Shown: positions 37,110 to 45,361 of the stretch, one piece after another
How positions within the stretch are numbered: position 1 is the first letter of the stretch
Layout of the letters: each line of letters begins with the position of its first letter
Source of the DNA: Rhizorhapis sp. SPR117
GTDB lineage: Bacteria > Pseudomonadota > Alphaproteobacteria > Sphingomonadales > Sphingomonadaceae
Assembly: GCF_021742065.1 (NCBI RefSeq)
Contig: NZ_JAKKIE010000018.1
Location: 1-64,000, forward strand
DNA: 64,000 nucleotides
Reading direction: 5' to 3'
The notes under the pieces: generated by a model
What the model saw: only the letters and a program-made list of their open reading frames with translations
Database searches by the model: none
Told to the model about the DNA's origin: nothing
Translations under genes and position numbers: made by a program

Positions 37110-37590
37110 CGGACCGGTCAGCACATTGTGGAAGGGACGACACTTCGTCTGCCTCGATCCAGCACAAATCTTCCAGTTCCAGCCGTCGGCCATCGTGAGA
37201 ATAAATGCCGATTTTGGCAATCGGTTGACGATCACGCCGATCGGCCAGCACAGGGGTGGAGGGCACGCCCGCGCCCCATCGCTCCCCCCATTGACGCAGC
37301 GCCAGCATGACCGGTAACAGTTCCAGACCTTTCTGGGTAAGCCGATATTCGACCTTTCGGCGGTCATTCTCCATCTGGTGTCGGTCCAGAATGCCTTTTT
37401 CCACAAGGCGGGATAGCCGACTGGCCAAGATGTTGCGCGCAATGCCCAGGCTCGATTGAAAATCTTCAAAGTGGCGCACGCCACTGAGCGCCGCGCGCAA
37501 AATGAGAAAGGACCAACGCTCTCCCATCGCCTCAAGTGCGGAGGGGAGGCTGCACCCCTCGAATGCGCAGGTTTCTTCCGTCAATCCCAT
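37096..37590 (-). CDS. HxlR-family transcriptional regulator
   Basis: A 164-residue winged-helix regulator: an N-terminal Cys-containing CAFEGCSLPSALEAMGERW, then the HTH SFLILRAALSGVRHFEDFQS and LSRLVEKGIL, plus wing DRRKVEYRLTQKGLELLP, as in HxlR/YodB proteins that react to reactive small molecules through N-terminal Cys. About 60 extra residues follow the HTH (ADRRDRQPIAKIGIYSHDGR), longer than the usual HxlR. Direct repeats GTTGCAAAA (37621, 37646) precede it and could be its own operator. The start is ATG 37590; ATG 37599 is in frame upstream. Confidence 0.88.
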   Translation of the reverse strand: MGLTEETCAFEGCSLPSALEAMGERWSFLILRAALSGVRHFEDFQSSLGIARNILASRLSRLVEKGILDRHQMENDRRKVEYRLTQKGLELLPVMLALRQWGERWGAGVPSTPVLADRRDRQPIAKIGIYSHDGRRLELEDLCWIEADEVSSLPQCADRSVRVG

Positions 37591-37620
37591 AATCTTCACA
37601 AATACCGCAAAAAATGATCG

Positions 37621-37654
37621 GTTGCAAAATAGATATATATTTTCAGTTGCAAAA
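37621..37654. promoter_or_regulatory. Direct repeat GTTGCAAAA upstream of the HxlR gene
   Basis: Two identical nonamers GTTGCAAAA (37621-37629 and 37646-37654) start 25 bases apart, separated by an AT-rich stretch (AGATATATATTTTCA-like) that could hold a promoter -10 region. They lie 31-64 bases before the HxlR start codon. HxlR regulators commonly bind near their own promoters, so autoregulation is plausible. Not tested against a known HxlR consensus. Confidence 0.35.
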
Positions 37655-37739
37655 GACCACTATGCCATCTAGGTATCGAATCACAACTTAATTTGGCACC
37701 CCGCCCGTCTCCTCCCATGACGGGAACCCGCCTCAACTT

Positions 37740-37787
37740 TCTGCGCCCACCTGCATGTCGGACATACAGGGTCGGGCGCAGATTTTT
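37740..37787 (+). terminator. Rho-independent-type terminator or attenuator before spoT
   Basis: A 9-bp perfect stem, TCTGCGCCC / GGGCGCAGA (37740-37748, 37774-37782), with an inner hairpin around GCATGTC-GGACATAC, is followed directly by TTTTT on the plus strand. It lies 39 bases before the spoT start and downstream of no plus-strand gene. Either a small RNA ends here, or it attenuates spoT transcription. Confidence 0.65.
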
Positions 37788-37825
37788 GTTGCATAGCGGC
37801 AAAATTCCCCCACATCCTTAAAGGG

Positions 37826-39919
37826 ATGTTACGACAATATGAATTGGTAGAGCGGGTCAAACGCTATGATCCCGATGCGGACGAAGCGCTGATCAACCGC
37901 GCTTATGTTTTTTCCGTCCAGAAACATGGCCGCCAGAAGCGCGCCAGCGGCGATCCATATTTCAGTCATCCTATTGAAGTCGCAGGCATTTTGACCGGCC
38001 TCCATCTGGACGACCAGACGATTATCACAGCCCTTTTGCATGACACGATCGAAGACACGCTTGTTACTCATGAGGAGATTGAGAAGAATTTCGGGCCAGA
38101 TATTGCCCGGCTGGTCGATGGCGTTACCAAATTGTCAAAGATCGAGGCGCAGACCGAAAATGAGCGCGCCGCGGAAAACCTGCGTAAGTTCCTGCTGGCC
38201 ATGTCGGATGACATCCGCGTCCTGCTGGTCAAGCTCGCCGACCGGCTACATAATATGCGCACGCTTCATTTCATCAAGAATATCGACAAGCGCAAGCGCA
38301 TCGCGCGCGAAACCATGGATATCTATGCCCCGCTCGCAGAACGGATCGGCATGTATGAATTCATGCGCGAAATGCAGTATCTGGCCTTTGAACAGCTTGA
38401 ACCGGATGCCTGCCACAGCATCACCCGCAGATTGGAACAGCTCAAGGAAGGCGGTGGCGACAAAATTGCGCGTATAGCCTCCGGCCTGCAATTGCTGCTG
38501 GGCAAGGTAGGATTGAAAGTCTCCGTTTCCGGTCGGGAAAAGCATCCCTATTCCATCTGGAAGAAGATGCAGGAACGACATATCAGCTTTGAACAGTTGA
38601 CCGATGTCATGGCATTTCGGGTCATTACTGAAACCACGGAGGATTGTTATCGCGCGCTGGGCATCATCCACCAGCGCTACAAAATGGTTCCCGGGCGGTT
38701 CAAGGATTATATCTCAACGCCCAAGCGCAACGGGTATAAATCCCTGCATACGACCGTCATCCACGGCGAAAATGCCCGCATCGAAATCCAGATCCGCAGC
38801 AAGGACATGCACCATGATAGCGAGTTCGGCCTTGCGGCGCACTGGGCCTATAAACAGACGCACAGCGGCCCGGACGGTCAGGCGGGCTGGATTCGTGACC
38901 TCATCGAAATTCTCGATCAGAGCCAGGACGCCGACGAACTGCTCGAACATACCCGCATGGCCATGTACCAGGACCGCATCTTTGCGTTCACGCCCAAGGG
39001 TGAGTTGCATCAGATGCCCAAGGGTTCAACGCCGGTCGATTTCGCCTACGCGGTCCACACCAACCTGGGCAATCAAACCGTCGGGGCAAAGATCAACGGC
39101 CGCGTCGTTCCACTGCGCACTCAGCTGCAAAACGGCGATCAGGTCGAAATTCTCAAGTCGGATGGGCAGGAACCCAGCCCCGGCTGGCTGACCTTTGTCG
39201 TCACGGGCAAGGCGCGCGCCGCCATCCGGCGCTATGTCCGCCACAAACAGCGCGACGAGATGATCGCGTTGGGCGAAATGCTGTTTGAGGAAATTGCCAG
39301 CCGCCTGCCCGTCGCCATCGGTGACAAGGCTCTGGCGGGCGCACTCACCCGGCTGAAACTGGATGATCGGGCCAACCTGATGCTCGCCATCGGCACGCAC
39401 AGTATTTCCGATGCGGAGGTCATGGAAGCCCTGATCCCCGGCAGCACCACGGATGCCGATCACCATCCGCACGTGCCGCAACAGCACAAGGCGATCTCTA
39501 TCCGCGGCCTGACACCCGGCGTCGCGTTCAAACTCGGCGATTGCTGCCATCCGGTTCCCGGCGACAGGATTGTCGGTCTGCGTCACCCTGGTGAAAGCAT
39601 AGAAGTGCACACCATTGATTGCAGAACGCTGGAAAGCGGCACCGACGCCGATTGGGTGGATCTGAGCTGGGACAGCAAATCGTCAGGCGGAACCGCGCGC
39701 TTGAGCGTCATTCTGAAAAATGAACCGGGCGCGCTTGCCGCGGTTGCCAATATTTTCGGCGCCAACAAGGCCAACATCCTGAATCTGCAGCTCAGCAATC
39801 GGGAAGGGCCATTTCACACCGACATTATTGACATTGAGGTGCATGACACGTCGCATTTGATGCGTATCATTTCGGCGCTTCGTTCGATCGAACCTGTGAT
39901 TCAGGCCGATCGGGTTTAA
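37826..39919 (+). CDS. Bifunctional (p)ppGpp synthetase/hydrolase (RelA/SpoT homologue)
   Basis: A 697-residue Rsh protein that makes and degrades the stringent-response alarmone. The N-terminal HD hydrolase domain has YFSHPIEVAGIL and LLHDTIEDT, intact for hydrolysis. The synthetase domain has PGRFKDYISTPKRNGYKSLH with the RFKD loop typical of bifunctional enzymes rather than mono-functional RelA. TGS (FTPKGELHQMPKGSTPVDFAYAVH) and C-terminal ACT (ARLSVILKNEPGALAAVANI) domains follow. No rpoZ gene precedes it, although these are often neighbours in alphaproteobacteria. A terminator-like hairpin lies just upstream. Confidence 0.95.
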   Translation: MLRQYELVERVKRYDPDADEALINRAYVFSVQKHGRQKRASGDPYFSHPIEVAGILTGLHLDDQTIITALLHDTIEDTLVTHEEIEKNFGPDIARLVDGVTKLSKIEAQTENERAAENLRKFLLAMSDDIRVLLVKLADRLHNMRTLHFIKNIDKRKRIARETMDIYAPLAERIGMYEFMREMQYLAFEQLEPDACHSITRRLEQLKEGGGDKIARIASGLQLLLGKVGLKVSVSGREKHPYSIWKKMQERHISFEQLTDVMAFRVITETTEDCYRALGIIHQRYKMVPGRFKDYISTPKRNGYKSLHTTVIHGENARIEIQIRSKDMHHDSEFGLAAHWAYKQTHSGPDGQAGWIRDLIEILDQSQDADELLEHTRMAMYQDRIFAFTPKGELHQMPKGSTPVDFAYAVHTNLGNQTVGAKINGRVVPLRTQLQNGDQVEILKSDGQEPSPGWLTFVVTGKARAAIRRYVRHKQRDEMIALGEMLFEEIASRLPVAIGDKALAGALTRLKLDDRANLMLAIGTHSISDAEVMEALIPGSTTDADHHPHVPQQHKAISIRGLTPGVAFKLGDCCHPVPGDRIVGLRHPGESIEVHTIDCRTLESGTDADWVDLSWDSKSSGGTARLSVILKNEPGALAAVANIFGANKANILNLQLSNREGPFHTDIIDIEVHDTSHLMRIISALRSIEPVIQADRV

Positions 39920-39929
39920 GCGCCCCGGA

Positions 39930-40631
39930 TCAGTCACTACCGCAAATCAATTGGCCGCTTCCCGCCTGACTGGTTTTGCACGCCGGCCGTCCCCGTACGG
40001 TCACATCGCCTGAGCCTTTGACCGTCACGTCTGCGGTTCCGGTTGCGGCCAGAACAATGCTGCCCGGCCCCTGACTATCGATGGTCAGTGTTTTTGCAAT
40101 AAACTCGGGTGCCTCGATACTGCCCGCGCCAATGACTTGCACCCGCGCATCGCCTGCCTTTCCGGCAAGGCGAATACGACCGCTGCCTGCACTGTTGACA
40201 ACAAGCTGGTCCAAGGCGACGCCATTGATTTCCAGATCGCCATTGCCCGCCAAATTCACGTCCCCACGCGTGCCCTTCATCCCGTTGATGGTCAGTACGC
40301 CATTCCCGCCCATCAAAACCCTGCGCAGCGTCGCTGTCGTAATGATTACGCTGACTTTGCCCGAATTGCCGTTTTCCTGGCCAAAACGAGGCGGCGCGGC
40401 ACGGATAGTCAGAACGCCGCCCGACACATTGAGCGAAACCCGATCAAGAGCATCCCGCTCCCCTTCGGCACGCGCTGAATTGCCCTGGCCGGTCACGATG
40501 GTCACATGGAAAGGCGCCTGCATGCGGACCGTATCGAAATTGGTTACACTATATTGCTGCGTGGCTGCCGCTGCATGAACAGAAATAGCCATCGACAGCA
40601 TCAGGCTGCATATCAATATTTTCATGGTCAT
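39930..40631 (-). CDS. Exported DUF2807 (GIN/auto-transporter adhesin head-like) protein
   Basis: A 233-residue secreted protein. The N-terminal signal sequence KILICSLMLSMAISVHAAAA is followed by repetitive beta-strand repeats, such as GGNGVLTINGMKGTRGDVNLAG and NSAGSGRIRLAGKAGDARVQ, a parallel beta-helix pattern of the DUF2807 family. The function is not known; related proteins are periplasmic or outer-membrane associated. It runs convergently toward spoT (10 bases between stops). ATG 40631 or 40625 is the likely start; neither has a strong ribosome site. Confidence 0.82.
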   Translation of the reverse strand: MTMKILICSLMLSMAISVHAAAATQQYSVTNFDTVRMQAPFHVTIVTGQGNSARAEGERDALDRVSLNVSGGVLTIRAAPPRFGQENGNSGKVSVIITTATLRRVLMGGNGVLTINGMKGTRGDVNLAGNGDLEINGVALDQLVVNSAGSGRIRLAGKAGDARVQVIGAGSIEAPEFIAKTLTIDSQGPGSIVLAATGTADVTVKGSGDVTVRGRPACKTSQAGSGQLICGSD

Positions 40632-40704
40632 ACCGACATCATGACACCGCACCGGCACGGTGCAATCCTTTTTGCCAAAGGGGCTGGCTGGCAATAAGGT
40701 CCAA

Positions 40705-40731
40705 GAAAAAAGGCGACCCCGCAGGGCCGCC
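40705..40731 (-). terminator. Rho-independent terminator of carD
   Basis: On the minus strand a GC-rich hairpin (GGCGGCCCTGCGGGGTCGCC; stem GGCG-CC / GG-CGCC) is followed by seven T. It begins 26 bases after the carD stop codon and precedes the DUF2807 gene on the same strand, so that gene should have its own promoter. Confidence 0.8.
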
Positions 40732-40756
40732 TTCGTTCAATGCCATAAAAGCAATC

Positions 40757-41287
40757 TCAGTCGACCTTTTCCCGATTATATTTTGGTGCGGCCTCGTTGA
40801 GAATTTCGAGAATCTTCACCAGAGCACGCGGTTCGTCCACTTCCTCCATCGCCGCCAGCTCACGGGCCAGACGACTAGAGGCGGCTTCAAAAATCTGCCG
40901 CTCGGAATAGCTTTGTTCGGGCTGGTCGTCCGCACGGAACAGATCGCGGGTCACTTCGGCAATCGACACAAGGTCGCCCGAATTGATTTTCGCTTCATAT
41001 TCCTGTGCGCGGCGGGACCACATGGTACGTTTTACCCGGGGCTTGCCCTTCAGCGTGTCGAGCGCTTCGCCCAGCGTTTTGTCGGACGACAGCTTGCGCA
41101 TGCCGACGCTTTCCGCCTTGTTGGTCGGAACGCGGAGCGTCATGCGCTCCTTTTCAAACCGCAGGACATAAAGCTCCAGCTCCATGCCCGCAATTTCCTG
41201 GCTCTGAAGCTCTACCACACGGCCGACGCCATGCTTTGGATAAACTACGTAATCACCTACATCGAAAGACAGCGCCTTGGCAGCCAT
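40757..41287 (-). CDS. carD: CarD-family transcription factor
   Basis: A 176-residue regulator that binds RNA polymerase beta and stabilises the open promoter complex. The N-terminal Tudor-like domain reads FDVGDYVVYPKHGVGRVVEL, and KRTMWSRRAQEYEAKINSGD marks the helical C-terminal domain. The ATG at 41287 has GAAAGG upstream. Nearby inverted repeats at 41396-41411 and 41454-41472 may belong to its promoter. Length fits alphaproteobacterial CdnL/CarD, which Caulobacter needs for rRNA and growth control. Confidence 0.94.
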   Translation of the reverse strand: MAAKALSFDVGDYVVYPKHGVGRVVELQSQEIAGMELELYVLRFEKERMTLRVPTNKAESVGMRKLSSDKTLGEALDTLKGKPRVKRTMWSRRAQEYEAKINSGDLVSIAEVTRDLFRADDQPEQSYSERQIFEAASSRLARELAAMEEVDEPRALVKILEILNEAAPKYNREKVD

Positions 41288-41395
41288 TCTTGAAACCTTT
41301 CTCAGCTATCTGGGGAGATCAGATCGCAACATGCTGCACCAAGAGATTGGGCGCAAAAGCGACTCACCCGAAGAACATGCGACGTTTTTCTCCTT

Positions 41396-41472
41396 GGGCG
41401 CATATACGCCCGTTGGGATTAATTGTAGCAGATTCGTAATATAATTACCACCCCACGCATCTGTTATGCGTG
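41396..41472. promoter_or_regulatory. Palindromes between fdxA and carD
   Basis: The intergenic region has two perfect inverted repeats: GGGCG-catata-CGCCC (41396-41411) and CACGCAT-ctgtt-ATGCGTG (41454-41472). Neither is followed by a T-run, so they are not standard terminators. TTGGGCGCA also occurs twice (41347, 41394). They may be regulator sites for carD or affect readthrough from fdxA. No regulator is identified. Confidence 0.35.
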
Positions 41473-41537
41473 AAGTGATTGATGCCTATAAGCAAAAAAG
41501 CTGTGGAAAACTGTTCTTGACGTATGTTTTCGGGCTA

Positions 41538-41876
41538 TTAATCGCCTGACCCCGGCTCAGCGGAGAAATATTTCTCGAACTTGCCCTCTTCACCCTTGTG
41601 ATCATCCGCATCGTCGGGCTGTTCACCCTTCGTCGTAATATTGGGCCATTCGGCGGAAAACTTGGTATTCAGTTCCAGCCATTTTTCCAGCCCATTTTCC
41701 GTATCGGGCAAAATGGCCTCTGCCGGGCATTCGGGTTCGCAAACGCCGCAATCGATGCATTCGCTGGGATTGATCACCAGCATGTTCTCACCCTCATAGA
41801 AGCAATCTACCGGGCACACCTCTACGCAGTCCATATATTTGCAGCGGATGCAGGCGTCGGTGACGACATAGGTCAT
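41538..41876 (-). CDS. fdxA: Seven-iron ferredoxin FdxA
   Basis: A 112-residue ferredoxin with one 3Fe-4S and one 4Fe-4S cluster. The first Cys set is [17 protein letters not shown] (residues 9-25) and the second [12 protein letters not shown] (40-51). The C-terminal half ([20 protein letters not shown]) is typical of proteobacterial FdxA. It carries electrons to unknown oxidoreductases. ATG 41876 has GGAG 10 bases upstream. Often found next to carD in alphaproteobacteria, as here. Confidence 0.95.
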   Translation of the reverse strand: MTYVVTDACIRCKYMDCVEVCPVDCFYEGENMLVINPSECIDCGVCEPECPAEAILPDTENGLEKWLELNTKFSAEWPNITTKGEQPDDADDHKGEEGKFEKYFSAEPGSGD

Positions 41877-42216
41877 TTTGAACTGATCTCCTCGCGGGCT
41901 TTGTTGCTCTGCTATGCTGCACTTTGGCGCGCGTCAATATCCAGTGCGAACACTGGAGCAAGGATTTCTTGATCCGCCCCTTGTCATCCTTTGTGATTGG
42001 GCTTCACGCTGGCCGCCAGCGATGTGTTAGTTGCGCCTGTGCACTTTGGTTCCGCAACGCATTGGGAACTATCGGCCATATGGCACGGTTCACCGCACGA
42101 AATCTCCATTCACCATGATCTTAAATTGACTTTAACCTTACTCGGGCAGAAGGTTTCGCAGATAGGTTGGGCGAAGAGCCGTTAACTGTTTTTCGTCCGT
42201 CGGGGGATGCAACACC
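41877..42216. other. Divergent intergenic region fdxA / M23 peptidase, no gene seen
   Basis: 340 bases without a supportable gene. It must hold the promoters for fdxA (minus) and the M23 peptidase (plus). A TTGACT at 42126 resembles a -35 box but no good -10 follows at the expected spacing. No hairpin terminator or strong palindrome was found. Confidence 0.5.
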
Positions 42217-43791
42217 TTGTTTCAGAAGAATGATTTTGATTACGGCCAAGGGGGCGCCACGGCTTCTATTTCCCTTGCCGACGCAATCGCCATCCCATTG
42301 CGCGCGGGCGATCTGCGGCACTGGCGTGAACGGCTGCGCGAATATTGCGACGAAATTAATCTTGTCCCCGATCTTGGCCAACGTATCGGATCGGCAGAAT
42401 GGCTGCGCGGTGTACTGACTTGCGGCGCATTATGTGCCAGTGCCCTTTATCTTTACCCCGGCTTTGCTCCCATTCCCGGCCTGTCGGAACAGGCGCTGAC
42501 GGACAGGCAGTTCGACGAAGCCCGCGCGCAGATGATCACGCCGCTGGCCCTTGGCGCCGATACGGGGCGGCATATGGCGGCAAGCGATATTGTCGCACCG
42601 CTGAAGGAAACACCAGAACGTCCGCAGATAGACCTGACCGCCGCCATCGGCAGCGGCGACAGTTTCTCCCGCACGCTGCGCCGTGCTGGTGTAAGCGATA
42701 CCGACGCGTCCAAAGTGATGGACCTTCTGTCCGGCGCGATAGCAACAAGCGCACTGACACCGGGCACGCGGATCGATATTCGCCTCGGCCGCCGCGCATC
42801 GCGCAATGTTCCGCGACCGCTTGATGCCCTGACTTTCCGCGCCAGACTCGATCTGGCACTTAGCATGAAGCGCGTGGATGGCGCGCTCACACTGACCAAA
42901 ATTCCTATTGCCGTCGATGCCACTCCGCTGCGTATTCGCGGCACGGTCGGTTCCAGTCTTTATCGCTCCGCGCGTGCCGCCGGTGCTCCTGCAAAGGCCA
43001 TTCAGACTTATCTAAAGGCCATTGTGGGCAAGATTTCGCTCGACCGGGATGTGGGCGCGAATGACCGGTTCGACATCATTCTGGACTATCGCCGCGCGGA
43101 AACAGGAGAGGTTGAGGTAGGCGGACTGCTCTATGCCGGTCTCGAAAGGACGCGGGGCAAGGACCTTAATCTGTTGAAATGGACCACCGGCGGCCGCACC
43201 GAATGGTTTGAAGCATCGGGCGTCGGCGAACAACGCGGACAGCTTGCCGCGCCGGTCAACGCACGGGTCACATCAGGCTATGGCATGCGCCGCCACCCGA
43301 TACTGGGCTATAGCCGGATGCATGCCGGTATTGATTTCGGCGCGCGCTATGGCACCCCCATCCACGCCGTAACCGACGGTCGAGTGGTTTATTCCGGGCG
43401 GCACGGGGGACATGGCAAATATGTAAAAATCGACCATGGCCGCGGACTTGCCACCGGCTATGGACATATGAGCCGGATCGCCGCCAATTCAGGAGAGTTT
43501 GTCCGCCGGGGTCAGGTCATCGGTTATGTCGGTTCGACCGGCCTGTCGACTGGACCGCACCTTCACTATGAATTGTACCGCAACGGACGCACAGTTAATC
43601 CCAACTCGGTCAAATTCACCACCACGGCGCAACTTGCAGGCAATGATCTGCGCAAGTTCCGCGCCCGGCTGTCTGAACTCAGAAGCCTGAAGGCGGGCCT
43701 GCCGGAACCAGTGCAATCTGCACAAAAGACCGCCGATGCACCAAAGGAAATCGCGCTTTTGCCCAATGGCACGACGCGGCTCTTGCGGTAA
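42217..43791 (+). CDS. M23-family (LytM-like) murein endopeptidase or divisome factor
   Basis: A 524-residue protein with a likely membrane segment (about 67-85, RGVLTCGALCASALYLYPGF), a long middle region and a C-terminal LytM domain with MHAGIDFGARYGTP (zinc ligands H and D), KIDHGRGLATGYGHMS and TGPHLHYELYRNGR. The four zinc ligands are present, so it should hydrolyse cross-links in peptidoglycan. Start TTG 42217 follows GGGGGA by ten bases; no in-frame ATG precedes it. hemB begins 26 bases after its stop. Confidence 0.85.
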   Translation: MFQKNDFDYGQGGATASISLADAIAIPLRAGDLRHWRERLREYCDEINLVPDLGQRIGSAEWLRGVLTCGALCASALYLYPGFAPIPGLSEQALTDRQFDEARAQMITPLALGADTGRHMAASDIVAPLKETPERPQIDLTAAIGSGDSFSRTLRRAGVSDTDASKVMDLLSGAIATSALTPGTRIDIRLGRRASRNVPRPLDALTFRARLDLALSMKRVDGALTLTKIPIAVDATPLRIRGTVGSSLYRSARAAGAPAKAIQTYLKAIVGKISLDRDVGANDRFDIILDYRRAETGEVEVGGLLYAGLERTRGKDLNLLKWTTGGRTEWFEASGVGEQRGQLAAPVNARVTSGYGMRRHPILGYSRMHAGIDFGARYGTPIHAVTDGRVVYSGRHGGHGKYVKIDHGRGLATGYGHMSRIAANSGEFVRRGQVIGYVGSTGLSTGPHLHYELYRNGRTVNPNSVKFTTTAQLAGNDLRKFRARLSELRSLKAGLPEPVQSAQKTADAPKEIALLPNGTTRLLR

Positions 43792-43817
43792 ACGGCCCTG
43801 TGCCGCTAAACGGCGGC

Positions 43818-44813
43818 ATGACTTCAGCTTCTTTTCCCGCATTGCGCCTTCGCCGTACCCGCGCCAGCGCCTGGAGCCGCAGCCTGTTCGCGGAAAACCG
43901 CATCGGGCCGCAAGACCTCATCTGGCCGCTGTTCGTTACGCAAGGCAAGGGCGTCGAAGAACCTGTATCCAGCCTGCCGGGCGTTTCGCGCTGGTCGGTG
44001 GACCTGATCGTGGCGCGCGCGAAAGAGGCGCGTGACGCCGACATCCCCTGCCTTGCCCTTTTCCCCAACACACCACATGAAAAGCGCAGCGACGATGGCA
44101 AGGAAGCGCTTAACCCCGACAATCTGATGTGCCGGGCGATCAAGGCGATCAAGGATGCCGTGCCGGACATAGGTATTTTGACCGACGTAGCGCTGGACCC
44201 TTATACCAGCCATGGACAGGATGGTCTGATCGACGACACGGGCTATGTTCTCAATGACGTCACGAGCGAGGTGTTGACAGGGCAGGCACTGGTGCAGGCG
44301 GCGGCAGGCGCCGACATTATCGCGCCCAGCGACATGATGGACGGGCGCATTGGTGCGATCCGTTCGGCATTGGAGGGCGCAGGGCATGTCAACGTGCAGA
44401 TCATGTCCTATGCCGCCAAATATGCGAGCGCCTTTTATGGCCCCTTCCGTGACGCGGTCGGTTCACGCGGTCTGTTGAAAGGCGACAAAAAGACCTATCA
44501 GATGGACCCGGCCAATGGTGCGGAGGCGCTGCGTGAAGTGGCGCTCGATCTGGCCGAAGGGGCCGACAGCGTCATGGTCAAGCCAGGCCTGCCCTATCTC
44601 GACATCGTTCGCGCGGTGAAAGACCAGTTTAATGTGCCCGTCTTCGCCTATCAGGTATCGGGCGAATATGCGATGATCGAGGCCGCAGTTGCCGCTGGCG
44701 CGGGCGAACGCGATGCGTTGGTCCTTGAAACGCTGATGGCATTCAAGCGTGCTGGATGCAGCGGCGTTCTGACCTATCATGCACTGCATGCCGCACGATT
44801 GTTGGAGCAATGA
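43818..44813 (+). CDS. hemB: Delta-aminolevulinic acid dehydratase (porphobilinogen synthase)
   Basis: A 331-residue enzyme that condenses two ALA molecules to porphobilinogen for heme and tetrapyrroles. Active-site Lys residues are in MSYAAKYASAFYGPFRDA and DSVMVKPGLPYLDI; LALFPNTP and SGEYAM are also family marks. The usual cysteine-rich zinc site is replaced (region DVALDPYTSHGQDG), indicating the Mg-dependent type common in alphaproteobacteria. The ATG at 43818 fits; GTG 43800 is in frame upstream. Its TGA overlaps the next start by four bases. Confidence 0.95.
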   Translation: MTSASFPALRLRRTRASAWSRSLFAENRIGPQDLIWPLFVTQGKGVEEPVSSLPGVSRWSVDLIVARAKEARDADIPCLALFPNTPHEKRSDDGKEALNPDNLMCRAIKAIKDAVPDIGILTDVALDPYTSHGQDGLIDDTGYVLNDVTSEVLTGQALVQAAAGADIIAPSDMMDGRIGAIRSALEGAGHVNVQIMSYAAKYASAFYGPFRDAVGSRGLLKGDKKTYQMDPANGAEALREVALDLAEGADSVMVKPGLPYLDIVRAVKDQFNVPVFAYQVSGEYAMIEAAVAAGAGERDALVLETLMAFKRAGCSGVLTYHALHAARLLEQ

Positions 44814-45361
44814 ACATGGACCCCCTAATCCTGCCACTGGGCGGCAAAAGCCCGAAAATCCATTCAAGCGCCTTCATCGCGCCGGGGTGCAGGATTATAG
44901 GCGATGTCGAAATCGGTGCGGATGCAAGCATATGGTATAATTGCGTCATCCGTGCCGACGTCAATTTAATCCGCATCGGCGCGCGTACCAATATTCAGGA
45001 TGGCACCATCATCCATTGCGACAGTGACAAGGATGGTTCAGGCGGCTTTCCAACCATCATTGGCAATGACGTGCTGGTCGGTCATATGGCGATGCTGCAT
45101 GGCTGCACGGTCCATGATCGCGGCTTTGTCGGGCTGGGCGCGATCGTCATGGACGGGTGCGTGATCGAGGGCGATGGGATGCTGGCGGCAGGCGCTATGC
45201 TGACGCCCGGCAAAACCGTTGTACATCGCCAGCTATGGGCAGGACGCCCCGCCAAATATATGCGCGACCTGACCGATGATGCCGTCACCGGCATGCGTGA
45301 AGGCGTGGAACATTACGTCCATAATTCCAAAGCGCATATAGGCGCGATCAAGGCGCTATAG
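44810..45361 (+). CDS. Gamma-class carbonic anhydrase-like hexapeptide-repeat protein
   Basis: A 183-residue left-handed beta-helix protein of the gamma-CA/YrdA family. Hexapeptide turns are visible (GCRIIGDVEIGADASIWYNC, RADVNLIRIGARTNIQDG), and His ligands in HCDSDKDG, LVGHMAMLHGC fit the three-His metal site. Whether it hydrates CO2 is not known. ATG 44810 overlaps the hemB stop by four bases. Its TAG at 45359-45361 abuts the TAG of the TPR gene on the other strand (CTATAG shared). Confidence 0.88.
   Translation: MNMDPLILPLGGKSPKIHSSAFIAPGCRIIGDVEIGADASIWYNCVIRADVNLIRIGARTNIQDGTIIHCDSDKDGSGGFPTIIGNDVLVGHMAMLHGCTVHDRGFVGLGAIVMDGCVIEGDGMLAAGAMLTPGKTVVHRQLWAGRPAKYMRDLTDDAVTGMREGVEHYVHNSKAHIGAIKAL

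Noticed and set aside
37600..37825. rpoZ gene expected before spoT/rsh
   Set aside because: The gap is too short and no omega-subunit frame is present on either strand.
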